Below are positions 37,363 through 37,476 of a stretch of DNA of 37,476 bases, piece after piece (positions within the stretch are counted from its first letter, which is position 1; the number at the start of each line of letters is the position of its first letter). Source of the DNA: a virus; the IMG/VR virus record IMGVR_UViG_3300024475_000160, positions 1-37,476 of that record; one strand, written 5' to 3'. The notes under the pieces are model-generated. The model had not been told where the DNA came from and did no database searches. It saw nothing but the letters and a program-made list of their open reading frames with translations. The position numbers and the translations under genes are program-made.

Positions 37363-37476
37363 GTACTTAAATTAATAATGAAGCAGAGATATGACGAAAT
37401 AGGAGAGCAGTATGCCACATATTACATGGGATCAAGAAACTAAGGACAAGTGGGTTGCGATTATGCAAGCTCACCA
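37336..37476. repeat. Terminal direct repeat, right copy
   Basis: Exact second copy of bases 1-141. It holds the promoter -10 region, the ribosome binding site and the first 22 codons of the gene that starts at 77. It should be removed when closing the genome, which leaves a unit of 37,335 bp. Confidence 0.95.

Overview
This window is a complete, circularly assembled genome of a small tailed phage. The first 141 bases recur exactly as the last 141 (1-141 = 37336-37476), so the unit is about 37,335 bp. The gene set is that of a T7-like podovirus without its own RNA polymerase: a fused primase-helicase, a family A DNA polymerase, a gp2.5-like SSB, a flap-type exonuclease, an endonuclease I resolvase, class I ribonucleotide reductase, and a gp11/gp12/gp13/gp14/gp15/gp16-like tail and ejection series. 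The content recalls SIO1/Zobellviridae-like marine podoviruses; this is inference from gene content. No integrase, excisionase or recognisable lysogeny repressor was seen. Transcription appears to use host sigma-70: I can read several TTGACA-N16/17-TATAAT-type promoters directly. The host is most likely a proteobacterium, probably a gammaproteobacterium (TTATCCACA DnaA boxes, Fur-like dyads, roughly 40% GC), but its genus cannot be read from the sequence.

Layout on the circle. (1) 34774-37174 (+): an early block of six small, mostly unknown genes, led by a GP88/DUF7227-like protein under a strong promoter. (2) 37175-76 across the junction: a short regulatory gap with two back-to-back promoters. 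(3) 77-13129 (+): small unknown genes, a C5 cytosine methyltransferase, then replication and nucleotide metabolism (primase-helicase, HTH protein, PolA, SSB, exonuclease, endonuclease I, metallophosphatase, DUF3310, MazG-like, NrdB, NrdA). (4) A bidirectional terminator at 13138-13155. (5) 33412 down to 13173 (-): late genes in transcription order: small terminase candidate, GH108 lysozyme, large terminase, a frameshifted remnant, portal, a capsid cassette with its own promoter and terminator, tail fibre and chaperone, lysis genes, tail tube proteins, a second fibre/collar protein, a GNAT/gp13-like protein and three ejection proteins. (6) 33413-34773: a 1.36 kb non-coding hub between the divergent late and early units.

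The most unusual part is the replication-control architecture. I count 14 TTATNCACA DnaA boxes on one strand: seven in an exact 12-bp array (36836-36916) and seven in the non-coding hub, arranged in pairs spaced by 11 or 22 bp. Two of the hub boxes each sit 5 bp from a Fur-like dyad. The hub also has four copies of a 17-bp TGCAC-N7-GTGCA dyad and several tandem repeats. A consensus leftward promoter at 37262-37290 points across the seven-box array, antisense to the early genes. GATC is almost absent (8 sites in 37.3 kb by my count), while CTAG, of the same composition, is common. A T7-type replication module therefore appears to be combined with a plasmid- or chromosome-like, DnaA-responsive origin region.
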